DNA of 64,000 nucleotides from an uncultured Treponema sp. (GCA_949300145.1 CASGDA010000006.1:124001-188000), one strand, 5' to 3'. Positions 8,973-18,153 are shown, counted from the stretch's first letter. Notes: generated by a model from the sequence alone, not told the origin. Made by a program: numbers and translations.

Positions 8973-9151
8973 ATTTCCTGTTTAAATTCTGTCATATTCT
9001 GCACCAATATGTATTATTATACACCTTTTATTTATTAAATCATAGTACAAAAAATTCTTATGGAGACTGCGGCGGTTCCGCATTATACTTTCAATCCCGT
9101 ATTCCATTGATGAAGCATTAAAAAGCGGATATTATTCAGCAGGAGAAAAAA

Positions 9152-9997
9152 ATGGACATTCAGGAAGCTACAAACGCCATCATCGACTCGTATCTGATGT
9201 ACGGAGGGATAAACCTTCCGGACGAAAAGAACTTCCCCAACAGGGAGAACGTGATTTCCGTCCTCCGGGACATTCTCTCGCTGATTTTCCCCGGCTTCAG
9301 AACCGCCGAACAAATCGAGCAGGAAAGACTGAAATACATCACGGGCGAAAAAATCAACAGGATTGTCACCATGCTTACGGGGGAAACCCAGAAAATCCTT
9401 CTTTTTCTGTGTAAAAACAAGGATGCGGGTAAAAAAAACTGTTTCAATCTGGCGGAGCAGACTGTCCTCTCTCTCATTGAGGAAATTCCTGAGATAAGGC
9501 GTAAGGTCAGCCTTGACGCGAAGGCGGCACTGGAAGGGGATCCGGCTGCCCGTACCTTCGAGGAGGTTATTCTCTCCTATCCCGGACTGGAGGCTGTAGT
9601 GGTCCACAGGATAGCGCACTTCCTTCATGAAAAGGGGATACCGATTATTCCCAGAATCATGAGCGAATATGTGCACGGAAAAACCGGCATCGATATCCAT
9701 CCGGGGGCGACGATAGGGGAATCCTTTTTCATCGACCACGGAACGGGGGTTGTAATCGGGGAAACCTGCGTCATCGGGGACAACGTGAAGGTTTACCAGG
9801 GCGTGACACTGGGGGCGCTTAGCGTCAGCAAATCCTTTGCGGACAAGAAGAGACACCCTACAATAGAAGATAATGTGACGATTTATGCTGGGGCGACAAT
9901 CCTCGGGGGAAAAACAGTAATAGGGCGCGGCAGCATAATCGGCGGCAACACATGGATAACAGAATCAGTCCCGCCGGAAAGCACGGTATACAACTGA
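9152..9997 (+). CDS. cysE: Serine O-acetyltransferase
   Basis: Acetylates L-serine with acetyl-CoA, the first step of cysteine synthesis in the cytoplasm. 281 residues: an N-terminal helical SATase domain (about 1-165) and a left-handed beta-helix with hexapeptide repeats from GATIGESFFIDHGTG to GGKTVIGRGSIIGGN. The HG in FIDHGTG is the conserved catalytic histidine region. CAGGAG lies 6-11 nt before the ATG. The following NusG-domain-II gene starts 18 nt downstream on the same strand. No cysK is in the window. Confidence 0.93.
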   Translation: MDIQEATNAIIDSYLMYGGINLPDEKNFPNRENVISVLRDILSLIFPGFRTAEQIEQERLKYITGEKINRIVTMLTGETQKILLFLCKNKDAGKKNCFNLAEQTVLSLIEEIPEIRRKVSLDAKAALEGDPAARTFEEVILSYPGLEAVVVHRIAHFLHEKGIPIIPRIMSEYVHGKTGIDIHPGATIGESFFIDHGTGVVIGETCVIGDNVKVYQGVTLGALSVSKSFADKKRHPTIEDNVTIYAGATILGGKTVIGRGSIIGGNTWITESVPPESTVYN

Positions 9998-10015
9998 ATA
10001 CATCCGGACGGAAAC

Positions 10016-10423
10016 GTGAAGGGCTTTCTGAAACCTGTTGACATTATAATCCTGTGCCTGGCGGTTACCGCGGTGTTTTTTTCGGCGGGCTTTCCAAAAA
10101 AACAGGCGGAAACGCTTTTTCTGGAGGTTGAGGCCCCGGCGGAGGCAGAAGGGGGACGGCGTTACAAGGCGGTTTACCCTCTTTCCGAGGACAGGCGGTT
10201 CACAGTGCAGGGTGCGGAAGGCGTGATGGAGATTGCCGTCAAAGACGGGGAAGCTTCCGTTGTATCAGCGCCGTGCAGGAACCAGTTATGCAGGTACAGC
10301 CCTCCGATAGGACGTCCGGATGAATGGACGGCCTGCATACCTGGAAAAGTCATAATACGGATAACCGGACAGAACGGCGGTTCCCGGAGCGGACAAAAAA
10401 CCCCCGACGCCGTTTCATATTGA
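10016..10423 (+). CDS. Exported NusG-domain-II family protein
   Basis: 135 residues with a GTG start at 10016 (GGACGG just upstream). One N-terminal membrane or signal segment (DIIILCLAVTAVFFSAGF, residues 9-26) precedes a small beta domain with CRNQLCRY and a later Cys in EWTACIPGKVIIRI. This is the pattern of the NusG domain II / DUF1312 family, free-standing exported relatives of the NusG insert domain with unknown function. The conserved cysteines could form a disulfide or bind metal. Probably co-transcribed with cysE; ends 3 nt before the convergent PrsW-like gene. Confidence 0.7.
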   Translation: MKGFLKPVDIIILCLAVTAVFFSAGFPKKQAETLFLEVEAPAEAEGGRRYKAVYPLSEDRRFTVQGAEGVMEIAVKDGEASVVSAPCRNQLCRYSPPIGRPDEWTACIPGKVIIRITGQNGGSRSGQKTPDAVSY

Positions 10424-10426
10424 CCT

Positions 10427-11137
10427 CTATTCCTGCGGGGGAATAAGATCGCCTTCGCCTGTCAGAATCCCCCTTCCTCCGATTTTCCACCACAGAGCCA
10501 TGACGGAAACCGCAAGCACAGAAACATAAACGACCGCGCCCGTGAGCATGAAAAAAACAACGGTCAGATTATAAAGGCCGTGAAGCAGGAAACCGGCGGT
10601 GAAGGACAGGGCGAATGCGCCCCGGAACCTTTTGTTGAAAAACGCTCCTGAAGCCGTTACGAGCAGGGCCGCGGGATGAAGGATATAGGCGGTGAACAGC
10701 CTCGGAACCGTGACGCCGGGAAGATAAAAATATCCGGCGAGGCTTTCAAAAGAAGCGAACAAAAACCCGGAGAAAACCGCGAAATAAAAAATAACGGGAA
10801 CGGATTTCCCGATAAAATCTGTCCGGGCCACGCTGATTTTTTTCAAAGTAATAAACAGGAAAACAGCTTTTATACCTTCTTCTATAAATCCGGTTTGCAC
10901 GAAGGAAAACAAAAGGAGGGTGGCTGTTTTCCGGTCAGAAAAAATCATTATTTCGGAAAAATAATACTGGAAAAGCACCTGCAGGACAGAGGAGACGGCG
11001 ATGGAAAGAAAAGACGAAAGAAAAAAAAACAGCGTATATTTAACGAGCACACGCCGGAAAACGGCCGCATAAAAAAACCATATGAGCGGCGGAAGAAAAC
11101 ATAATGATATATAACATACAAGCATATTTATATGCAT
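10427..11137 (-). CDS. PrsW-family intramembrane protease-like protein
   Basis: 236-residue polytopic membrane protein with about seven hydrophobic helices. It has the PrsW signatures in order: FIEEGIK (EExxK) near residue 94, FASFESLAGYFY (FExxxY-like) near 126, the ILHPAALLVTASG histidine helix near 150, and a final HGLYN near 186. PrsW proteases cleave anti-sigma factors in Bacillus and related proteins exist widely; the substrate here is unknown. Start taken as ATG 11137. A TAGAAT lies 5 nt upstream of it with no Shine-Dalgarno sequence, so the mRNA may be leaderless. It is divergent from aroK with overlapping promoters. Confidence 0.75.
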   Translation of the reverse strand: MHINMLVCYISLCFLPPLIWFFYAAVFRRVLVKYTLFFFLSSFLSIAVSSVLQVLFQYYFSEIMIFSDRKTATLLLFSFVQTGFIEEGIKAVFLFITLKKISVARTDFIGKSVPVIFYFAVFSGFLFASFESLAGYFYLPGVTVPRLFTAYILHPAALLVTASGAFFNKRFRGAFALSFTAGFLLHGLYNLTVVFFMLTGAVVYVSVLAVSVMALWWKIGGRGILTGEGDLIPPQE

Positions 11138-11153
11138 ATCATATTCTATATCT

Positions 11154-11187
11154 TTGCCAAAAACAATAAATTCAATATAATTTTTTC
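11154..11187 (+). promoter_or_regulatory. Leaderless-type promoter of aroK
   Basis: TTGCCA (11154-11159), 16-nt spacer, perfect TATAAT (11176-11181), then only TTTTTC before the ATG at 11188. No ribosome-binding site fits in 6 nt, so the predicted transcript starts at or within a base or two of the start codon. Confidence 0.75.
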
Positions 11188-11763
11188 ATGAAAAACGAAG
11201 GCGGAAGAAAGGCTGTTGTACTTACCGGATTAAAACACTGCGGGAAAAGCTCGGCGGGGAAAATCCTTGCGGAAAAGCTCGGCTGCCCTTTTTACGATAC
11301 AGATTCCCTGATACGGGAAATAACAGGGAAAACAGCCAGGGAACTTTACGCCGAGGGTGGAGCGGCGCTCATGGCCCGGAAAGAAACGGAAGCCTGTGAA
11401 GAGGCGGTTAAACTCTGCGGACAGTATACTGGTGGAGCCTTCGGGCCGGTGATATCAACGGGAGGCGCCTTCTCCGAAAACAGCGGGGCGGTTGAAACCC
11501 TCCGCCGCGCGGGCTTGTTTTTTTATATAAAAGCGGATTTCAACGACCTTTACGCCCGCATTTTAAAAAGCGCGGAACAGGACGGTGAAATGCCCGCCTT
11601 TTTGCGCGGAGATGACCCGGAAAGGCAATTCAGGGAAATTTACGACAGCCGCGCAAAAAAATACGGACAAATGGCGGACTTTTCAGTTTCCTCCGATGAA
11701 GCCCACGGACCGGAACATACGGCGGCGCGGATTCTGGAGGAACTGAAAAAAGCGGAAAACTGA
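11188..11763 (+). CDS. aroK: Shikimate kinase
   Basis: Phosphorylates shikimate with ATP in the chorismate pathway. 191 residues with a Walker A loop GLKHCGKSS (residues 12-20), the substrate-binding FYDTDSLI with Asp, and the STGGAF shikimate-binding glycine motif near residue 90. The family usually has GCMGxGKS/T and GGG; the variation here stays within the fold. No Shine-Dalgarno sequence precedes it. It converges on pfkA with 5 nt between the stop codons. Confidence 0.85.
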   Translation: MKNEGGRKAVVLTGLKHCGKSSAGKILAEKLGCPFYDTDSLIREITGKTARELYAEGGAALMARKETEACEEAVKLCGQYTGGAFGPVISTGGAFSENSGAVETLRRAGLFFYIKADFNDLYARILKSAEQDGEMPAFLRGDDPERQFREIYDSRAKKYGQMADFSVSSDEAHGPEHTAARILEELKKAEN

Positions 11764-11768
11764 CGGAA

Positions 11769-12857
11769 TCAGTCTCCCATGCACATACCGAGACCGCGTG
11801 CGGTCGTAAGCATCCTGTGATTCAAAGGAACCTGTTTCACCTGATGGGCGACCTCTTCCAGAGGAACACCCACAAGCTCATCATTCTGCAGCGCGACCAT
11901 CTTGCCGTAATCGCCGCGGGCGAGCATATGGGCGGCCGCCGTCCCGAACTGGGAGGCGAGAATCCTGTCATAGGCGACGGGCGTTCCTCCCCGCTGGAGA
12001 TAACCCAGAACGGTGACACGGACTTCGAGACCGGTGGCCTGTTCTATTTCGCCCGCAACCCTGTATCCTATGGATGTTGTCATCTCACGGCGCTGCTGTT
12101 TGAATGTTTTCTTGTCGAGCCTGGATTCCTCAACGGACAAAGCCCCCTCCGCGACCACAACGATTGAAAAGGTTTTACCGCTGGCGGCACGGTTTTCCAG
12201 GGTGGTGAGAACGCTGTTAATATTGTAAGGAATTTCAGGAATCAAAACCACATCCCCGCCTCCCGCCACACCGGAATACAGGGCGAGCCATCCGGCCTTG
12301 TGCCCCATAACCTCTATCACCATAACCCGGTTATGGCTTGAAGCGGTCGAATGGAGCCGGTCGATTCCGTCCGTGGCGACGTCAAGGGCTGTATGGAAAC
12401 CGAATGTCATGTCGGTCTTCACGATGTCGTTGTCAATCGTTTTCGGAACGCCTACAACATTCAGACCTTCGTTGCTTAAAAGAGATGCCGTGGAATGGGT
12501 TCCGTTTCCTCCAAGAACCACAAGGCATTCAAGCCCCAGCTTTTTATAATTACGTTTTATGTTTTCAACAGCGCTGGGAACACCGTCCCCGTTCTCCCAG
12601 TTTTTGTCCTTGAAGGGTTTTTCACGGGATGTTCCTAAAAAAGTTCCTCCCATTGTAAGGATGCCTGAAAGCTCTTTCGGGTTCAAAAGTCTGGAACGGC
12701 CTTCAATCAGACCGCGGTAACCGTATTCAAACCCAATAACTTCCATCCCGTAAATATCAATCGCGGTTCGCGCCACGGCCCTTATCGCCGCATTCAAACC
12801 CGGCGCATCTCCGCCTGATGTCAGTATTCCGAATCTTCTTACAGCCTTTGTTTGCAA
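11769..12857 (-). CDS. pfkA: 6-phosphofructokinase with variant phosphoryl-donor motif
   Basis: Converts fructose 6-phosphate to fructose 1,6-bisphosphate in glycolysis. 362 residues with GILTSGGDAPGLNAA at the N-terminus, the catalytic PKTIDNDI (residues 138-145, base Asp142), and the MGHKAGW substrate loop. The donor site reads GGNGT (116-120): Asn118 replaces the usual Asp, Gly119 is the ATP-type residue, and Lys139 is the residue typical of pyrophosphate-dependent enzymes. The donor therefore cannot be settled from sequence alone. Start is TTG at 12857, chosen because GGAGGTG lies at perfect spacing and no ATG is near. Confidence 0.9.
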   Translation of the reverse strand: MQTKAVRRFGILTSGGDAPGLNAAIRAVARTAIDIYGMEVIGFEYGYRGLIEGRSRLLNPKELSGILTMGGTFLGTSREKPFKDKNWENGDGVPSAVENIKRNYKKLGLECLVVLGGNGTHSTASLLSNEGLNVVGVPKTIDNDIVKTDMTFGFHTALDVATDGIDRLHSTASSHNRVMVIEVMGHKAGWLALYSGVAGGGDVVLIPEIPYNINSVLTTLENRAASGKTFSIVVVAEGALSVEESRLDKKTFKQQRREMTTSIGYRVAGEIEQATGLEVRVTVLGYLQRGGTPVAYDRILASQFGTAAAHMLARGDYGKMVALQNDELVGVPLEEVAHQVKQVPLNHRMLTTARGLGMCMGD

Positions 12858-12973
12858 GGGTCACCTCCATTTTATGGTTCCAGTATAAATGCATAATCCT
12901 GAAAAGTACATCTTTTTCAAAATTTTCATAAAGAATATTTTTTATTTTTATGTTTTTATGCTAAACTCCGGGC

Positions 12974-15358
12974 ATGAGCATAAATAAAATTCCGCTTTTT
13001 ATAGTCGCTTTTCTGTGCGTGGTTTTGTCGTTTTTTTTGTATGCAAACGGAAATTCCCAAGAAAAAGAAAGGAGAGAGCAAAGCGGGCAGACACAGGAAG
13101 AAACAAAACCTGACCCCGTTTTTTTGGCAGGAAACGAAGCAGGCCTTTTCAGTATAAACTCGAGGACTTCAGGAACAGCATTGTTGTGGCAGGAAGCGCC
13201 TGTAAAGAAAATAATACGCATAGGGGATTTTGAAAACGCCGGAATCAGCCCCTCATCAGGAACATCCGGCATATCCGGTACAGCGGGGTATCCGGACGAA
13301 AAAGGCTGGTACTTTCTTACAGGCGCGGGAGTGGTTTATTCAGAAAACCTGTCAGAATTTGAAACAAGGAATTCGGGGCTGCCATTTAAAACCATAAAAA
13401 ACTACAGGAACGGGGAAGTCGATTTCCGGAAAGAAATCGAGGACTTGAAGGATTTGAATACAGTTCCCGGTCATCCCGAAATACTGGTGACAGCCACCAA
13501 CAAAAGCGTGTTTTTGTCGGAAGACGCCGGACACAGCTGGAAGGCGCTCGGCAGGAACGCTTCGACGGACGGGGCGAAAACCGCGGCGGCCGCATTCATG
13601 CACAACAGTGACGGAACAAGAAAACTGACTGTTTTCATGTCACATCCGATATACGGGGTATCATATATTTTCCCCCATGACAAAAATCCCGTATGGATAG
13701 ATTTGAACGACGGCCTTGAGAAAGTCCCCGGAATAACCTACCCGGATGAAACCGCCTCTTTTTCCGTTTCCCCAGACGGTTCCGAATTATACGCATCCCA
13801 GAGTTTTATCCCGGCGCTGTACAAGCTTAACTGGCAGGAAAAACGCTTTGAGAAAATCATACGGACAGACGCTTTCGCGGACAGTTTCGACGGCCTTTTT
13901 GTCTGCGGCGGAAAAAACAGCCGGAGAATCTTTTTCACAGCCTTGAACGGGCTTAAAGTTTTCACCGAGGCGGAAGGAGTCAGGGACGAATCTTCCTGGA
14001 ACGCCTTTCTGAATCTGCTTCCCAAAACGACTGAATGTTTTTATGTTCCGCCTGAGGAAGCTGCCCGGATAACAGGAACGCAGGGCACGGGAATATCCTT
14101 TTCGCAAATGTGGCTGCTTCATCCGGAAAATACCGGCGGCCCCTATTCGCGGACAGCGACAGGGAAAAAAGGTATTTACGTCCCGGTATGGCAGGCAACC
14201 ACGGAAGAAGGTTTCAACAAGCATCTGGATGTCATAAAGAAAAACAACCTGAATATGCTTGTCATAGACATGAAGGATGACTACGGGTTTTTAAGATATG
14301 ACGCGCAGGATCCGCTCGTGGTCGAGAAAGGCAGAACCGGCAGAGGCATTAAAATCGACCGGTTCGTCAAAAAAGCAAAAGAAGAAGGCCTTTACCTTGT
14401 CGCAAGGATTGTTGTCTTCAAAGACAGGGAATTGTCCAGATACGGCGGCGGAAAGTACGCGGTATGGGACAAATCCGAGGAAAAACCCTGGCAGGGGTAT
14501 GAGCTTGTTAAAAAGACGGCAGACGAAGAGGAAGAGGTAAAAGAAGAAGTAAAACAGGAAACCGCGGGGCAGTCCCGGAACCAAAACAGCAACCGGACGG
14601 ATGCAAGTCAAAAAGAAAAAGCGGAACCGCAAATGGAAAGGAAATACTACGATGAATTCTGGGTGGATCCGTATTCAGAGGAAGTATGGGAATACAACAT
14701 CGCCATTGCAAAAGAGCTTATCACCCGCGGGTTTGACGAAATTCAATTTGACTACATCCGTTTCCCGACAGACGGAGTGAACCTGAAGAATGCCTTTTAC
14801 CGTTACCAAAGCAACGGCATGGACAAAGAAGACGCGCTTATATCGTTTCTGGCATATGCCCGCCGGGAAATCAAAGCGCCGATTTCCATCGATATTTACG
14901 GAGCGAACGGATGGTACAGAACGGGAGCGAGGACGGGACAGCATGTGGAGGTTCTTTCCAAATACGTCGATGTCATTTGCCCGATGTTTTACCCGAACCA
15001 TTTTGAAAACAACTTCCTGAGGTATGAGCCGGAAAGCGAGCGTCCGTACAGGATTTATTATTACGGAACATTCCGCAACACCGTCATCGCAAAGGGAAAA
15101 TCCTTTGTGCGTCCGTGGGCGCAGGCTTTTTACTTAAATGTGAATTACGACAAAATATACTATAACGAAAACTACGTCCAACAGCAGGTTTTCGGTGTAA
15201 GGGATTCCGTCAACCTGGGATACACATACTGGAACAATTCCGGAAGATACACGGACCTGCGTCCGGATCCGAAGGACAGCGACATATACCAGGGACCGTC
15301 ACCGGAAGCGGCGGCGGGTCTGCCGAAACCATTCTATGCGCCCCGGACCGCGCCGTGA
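12974..15358 (+). CDS. Exported protein with DUF4015-type putative glycoside hydrolase domain
   Basis: 794 residues. A signal or anchor (IPLFIVAFLCVVLSFFLYA, residues 6-24) is followed by a region of about 370 residues with beta-propeller-like features (VFLSEDAGHSWKALG, a BNR/Asp-box-like repeat). From residue 395 comes a TIM-barrel-like domain: KGIYVPVWQAT, NMLVIDMKDDYG, GLYLVARIVVFKD, FDEIQFDYIRFP and DVICPMFYPNHF. This matches the putative glycosyl hydrolase family DUF4015. A charged Lys/Glu linker near residues 515-555 interrupts the domain. Substrate unknown. A TAAACT hexamer lies 6 nt before the ATG, so it may be leaderless. Confidence 0.75.
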   Translation: MSINKIPLFIVAFLCVVLSFFLYANGNSQEKERREQSGQTQEETKPDPVFLAGNEAGLFSINSRTSGTALLWQEAPVKKIIRIGDFENAGISPSSGTSGISGTAGYPDEKGWYFLTGAGVVYSENLSEFETRNSGLPFKTIKNYRNGEVDFRKEIEDLKDLNTVPGHPEILVTATNKSVFLSEDAGHSWKALGRNASTDGAKTAAAAFMHNSDGTRKLTVFMSHPIYGVSYIFPHDKNPVWIDLNDGLEKVPGITYPDETASFSVSPDGSELYASQSFIPALYKLNWQEKRFEKIIRTDAFADSFDGLFVCGGKNSRRIFFTALNGLKVFTEAEGVRDESSWNAFLNLLPKTTECFYVPPEEAARITGTQGTGISFSQMWLLHPENTGGPYSRTATGKKGIYVPVWQATTEEGFNKHLDVIKKNNLNMLVIDMKDDYGFLRYDAQDPLVVEKGRTGRGIKIDRFVKKAKEEGLYLVARIVVFKDRELSRYGGGKYAVWDKSEEKPWQGYELVKKTADEEEEVKEEVKQETAGQSRNQNSNRTDASQKEKAEPQMERKYYDEFWVDPYSEEVWEYNIAIAKELITRGFDEIQFDYIRFPTDGVNLKNAFYRYQSNGMDKEDALISFLAYARREIKAPISIDIYGANGWYRTGARTGQHVEVLSKYVDVICPMFYPNHFENNFLRYEPESERPYRIYYYGTFRNTVIAKGKSFVRPWAQAFYLNVNYDKIYYNENYVQQQVFGVRDSVNLGYTYWNNSGRYTDLRPDPKDSDIYQGPSPEAAAGLPKPFYAPRTAP

Positions 15359-15415
15359 GCGGAATAAGGAACACCGGGAAAACGGCGGCAAGTGTATCCT
15401 CGCAGTGAGACTGCC

Positions 15416-16285
15416 TCAGAAATATTTTCCCCTTGAGGCGAAGAACCTGTCCAGCACCGGGCGCAGCTCCCTCTGCGTGTCGGCGTAGCGGAGAACAGCT
15501 TCCAGATATCCCGCCGGGTCTCCTGTATCAAGACGGATACCCTCAACACGCTTGCGGACAACCTTGCCGGCCTTCATCATCTTGTTCAGGGCGTAAACAT
15601 GGAAATATTCGCCGGGATCCGTACCGCTTGACTTAGCCTCCAAAACATGAAGGTTCCATCCTTCTTCAATAAAATTGAAGAATTCCGGCGTAAAAAGAAA
15701 CCTGCCTATGGAAATCTCATGGCTGGGCTCCGAGCCGGGGGCGGGTTTCTCAACAATCGCGGAAACCTTTCCGTCATCAGAAACAGCGAGAACCCCGTAC
15801 CGGGAAACATCCCCCGGCTCTTCCACAGAAGCTAAAACCGAACACCCCGTTTTTTCATATTCATAAATAAGCTGGCCGGCGAGAGGATGGTTCCCCATAT
15901 GCAGGTCGTCAGGGTAGGCGACGACACAGGGTTCGTTTCCCACAAGATGCTTCACCTGGAGAAGGGCGTGGCCAGTCCCCATCATTCTCTGCTGGCGGAC
16001 AAAAACAATGTTTACCGGGGCAGGCTTTATCTTCTGCAAAAAGGCGGATTTCCCTTCCGCATAAAAAACCGATTCAAGCTCAACTTCCCTGTCGAAATAA
16101 TCTTCCAAAGCTTTTTTCCTGCGGGAAGAGACAACTATAATTTCCGAAATTCCTGATCTTACGAATTCATCGACGATAAACTGAATCGCCGGGGTACATC
16201 CGAGAGGAAGCATTTCCTTGGGGACGGTTTTTGTGACGGGCAGACACCGCGCCCCGTAACCGGCTGCAATAATAATCCCTTTCAT
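15416..16285 (-). CDS. galU: UTP-glucose-1-phosphate uridylyltransferase
   Basis: Makes UDP-glucose for glycan and glycolipid synthesis. 289 residues with the nucleotide-binding start GIIIAAGYGARCLPVTKTVP (the family norm is AAGxGTRxLPxTK; here Thr is Ala), the YPDDLH metal site near residue 120, EKPAPGSEPS, and the C-terminal RLDTGDPAGYLEA signature. The ATG at 16285 is the only start that keeps the full nucleotide motif and has no Shine-Dalgarno sequence. It is divergent from hisC. Confidence 0.9.
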   Translation of the reverse strand: MKGIIIAAGYGARCLPVTKTVPKEMLPLGCTPAIQFIVDEFVRSGISEIIVVSSRRKKALEDYFDREVELESVFYAEGKSAFLQKIKPAPVNIVFVRQQRMMGTGHALLQVKHLVGNEPCVVAYPDDLHMGNHPLAGQLIYEYEKTGCSVLASVEEPGDVSRYGVLAVSDDGKVSAIVEKPAPGSEPSHEISIGRFLFTPEFFNFIEEGWNLHVLEAKSSGTDPGEYFHVYALNKMMKAGKVVRKRVEGIRLDTGDPAGYLEAVLRYADTQRELRPVLDRFFASRGKYF

Positions 16286-16320
16286 GCGGATATTCTAACA
16301 CAGCAGGCTCCACTTTTCAA
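16286..16320 (-). promoter_or_regulatory. Leaderless-type promoter of galU
   Basis: On the minus strand TTGAAA (16315-16320), 17-nt spacer, TAGAAT (16292-16297), then 6 nt (ATCCGC) and the ATG. Both hexamers match 5/6 and spacing is optimal, leaving no room for an untranslated leader. Confidence 0.75.
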
Positions 16321-16362
16321 CAATGGAAAAATTCTATACCATATTCGTGCGGAGGAACAAAT

Positions 16363-17427
16363 ATGTTTTCAAGCAGATTCTGCGGACTTAATCCCTATGT
16401 GCCGGGGGAACAGCCTTCGGACAGGGAATACATCAAGCTTAACGCAAACGAAAACCCCTACCCGCCTTCGCCTGCGGTTGAAAAAGAAATAAGGGAATTC
16501 CATGCCGCATCGCTGCGCCTTTATCCCGACCCCGACTCCTCGGATCTGCGGGAAAGCATAGCCGAAATGCTCGGCAACGGAATAACGACGGATATGGTTT
16601 TTGCGGGGAACGGCTCCGATGAAATCCTCTCATTCATTTTCTACGCTTTTTTTGACTCAAACCGGCCGGTGGTTTTCCCTGAACATACTTACAGCTTTTA
16701 TCCGGTTTACGCCGGATATTATAAAATACCGGTAAAAAAGATTCCGCTTCTGGCAGATTTTTCCATTGATCTGGAGAAAACAGCCGAAGCTGACAGTTCG
16801 GGTATAATCTTCCCGAATCCGAACGCCCCGACCGGAATAATAATTCCCAGGGAAAAACTCCGGGACTTCCTTCAGGAATGCGGAAAGAAAGCCCCGGACA
16901 GGGCGGTTGTTATTGACGAGGCTTACATTGATTTCGGAGGCGAAACAGCGCTTCCCCTCCTGAAGGATTTCCCCAACTTGATAATCGTGCGCACGTTTTC
17001 AAAAAGCTTCTGTTTCGCGGGGGCGCGCCTTGGATTCGCCGTAAGCTCACCGGAAAACATCAGGGCTTTGTGCACCGTGAAAAATTCGTTCAACCACTTC
17101 CCCGTGGACAGGCTTACCCAGAGGATGGGAATCGCGGCCTGCTCGGACGCGGCTTATTACAGGCGAATCTGCGGGGAAATAGCCGCGACAAGGGACAGCT
17201 TCGCTTCGGAGCTTGAAAAAACAGGCTGGCAGGTGCTGCCGTCAAAGGCGAATTTCCTGTTTGTCCGGAAGGAAGGACTCGCAGGAAAACAAATTTATGA
17301 GACGGCGAAAAAAGAAGGGTTTTTGCTGAGGCTGTTCAACACAAAGGGACTTGAGGATTTTATACGCATCAGCATCGGTTTGCCGAAAGATATGCAGGCA
17401 TTACTGGAATGCCTGAAAAAACTTTGA
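16363..17427 (+). CDS. hisC: Histidinol-phosphate aminotransferase
   Basis: PLP-dependent fold type I aminotransferase of histidine biosynthesis, also able to act on aromatic amino acids in some species. 354 residues: LNANENPYPP near residue 26, NPNAPTG near 152, VIDEAYIDFGG (PLP-binding Asp) near 187, and the Schiff-base lysine in TFSKSFCFAGARLG near residue 215. GGAGGAAC precedes the ATG. No other his genes are in the window, so a broader aminotransferase role cannot be excluded. A phosphoesterase gene follows 23 nt downstream. Confidence 0.85.
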   Translation: MFSSRFCGLNPYVPGEQPSDREYIKLNANENPYPPSPAVEKEIREFHAASLRLYPDPDSSDLRESIAEMLGNGITTDMVFAGNGSDEILSFIFYAFFDSNRPVVFPEHTYSFYPVYAGYYKIPVKKIPLLADFSIDLEKTAEADSSGIIFPNPNAPTGIIIPREKLRDFLQECGKKAPDRAVVIDEAYIDFGGETALPLLKDFPNLIIVRTFSKSFCFAGARLGFAVSSPENIRALCTVKNSFNHFPVDRLTQRMGIAACSDAAYYRRICGEIAATRDSFASELEKTGWQVLPSKANFLFVRKEGLAGKQIYETAKKEGFLLRLFNTKGLEDFIRISIGLPKDMQALLECLKKL

Positions 17428-17450
17428 AAACAATGAATACAGAGGGAAAA

Positions 17451-18140
17451 ATGAAACTGCTTATCATTTCTGACGGACACGGGGACACATCCCGGCTTGA
17501 GAAGCTTTCCGGCATTGCGGAAAACATGGATGCCGTTATTTTCGCAGGGGATTTCGCGGAATTCAAAAAACCGGAAACAGGAAAGCCGTTTCTGGAAAGA
17601 CTTGTGAAACTCCATGACTGCGTGTTCTCCGTAACGGGAAACTGTGATGAACCGGATTTTTTACAGGAGCTGGAGAATTTCGATATCTGCGTCCAGGGCT
17701 CACTCGCGTACTTTAAGGGTTTGTCCTTTATAGGTTCCGGCGGCGGAAGCAAATTTACAGGGACAACACCCAATGAAAGGACCGACGAAGAGCTGGTATC
17801 GGACTTGTCGATAATCCCATCTTCCTCCGGACATGACCATGACCAGGAATGGAACAATCTTATTGTGATTACCCATAATCCGCCCGAAGGAACAAAGCTC
17901 GACCAAATCCCGGCCGGAGCCCATGTCGGTTCCCCGGAAATCAGAAAATTCATCGAAACACACCGGCCTCTGCTCGCTGTTTCAGGGCATATACACGAAT
18001 CCCGGGCTCTGGACGAACTGGGACGGACAAAGCTCGTTAATCCCGGCGCCCTTGCGGACGGATATTACGCTGTCGCGGAAATTTCTTTCCCGGACGGAAA
18101 AACTGCGGAAATCACTTCCCTGGAACTCTTTTCATTGTGA
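17451..18140 (+). CDS. Metallophosphoesterase (YfcE/MJ0936-like)
   Basis: 229 residues with calcineurin-type phosphoesterase motifs: ISDGHGDTSR (Asp and His metal ligands, residues 6-15), FAGDFAEF (GDxxE-like), TGNCDEPD (GNCD), THNPPEG, and SGHIHESR near the C-terminus. An insertion carrying the HDHDQ stretch sits around residue 125. Family members hydrolyse phosphodiesters or small phosphate esters; the substrate is unknown. Start at ATG 17451 with AGAGGG upstream; an earlier in-frame ATG lacks a ribosome-binding site. Likely operon with hisC and the membrane protein that follows. Confidence 0.8.
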   Translation: MKLLIISDGHGDTSRLEKLSGIAENMDAVIFAGDFAEFKKPETGKPFLERLVKLHDCVFSVTGNCDEPDFLQELENFDICVQGSLAYFKGLSFIGSGGGSKFTGTTPNERTDEELVSDLSIIPSSSGHDHDQEWNNLIVITHNPPEGTKLDQIPAGAHVGSPEIRKFIETHRPLLAVSGHIHESRALDELGRTKLVNPGALADGYYAVAEISFPDGKTAEITSLELFSL

Positions 18141-18153
18141 AGGAAGCAACAGA

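Noticed and set aside
15396..15415. GCAGT-GAG-ACTGC palindrome after galU
   Set aside because: Too short and without a T tract, so it is not counted as a terminator.
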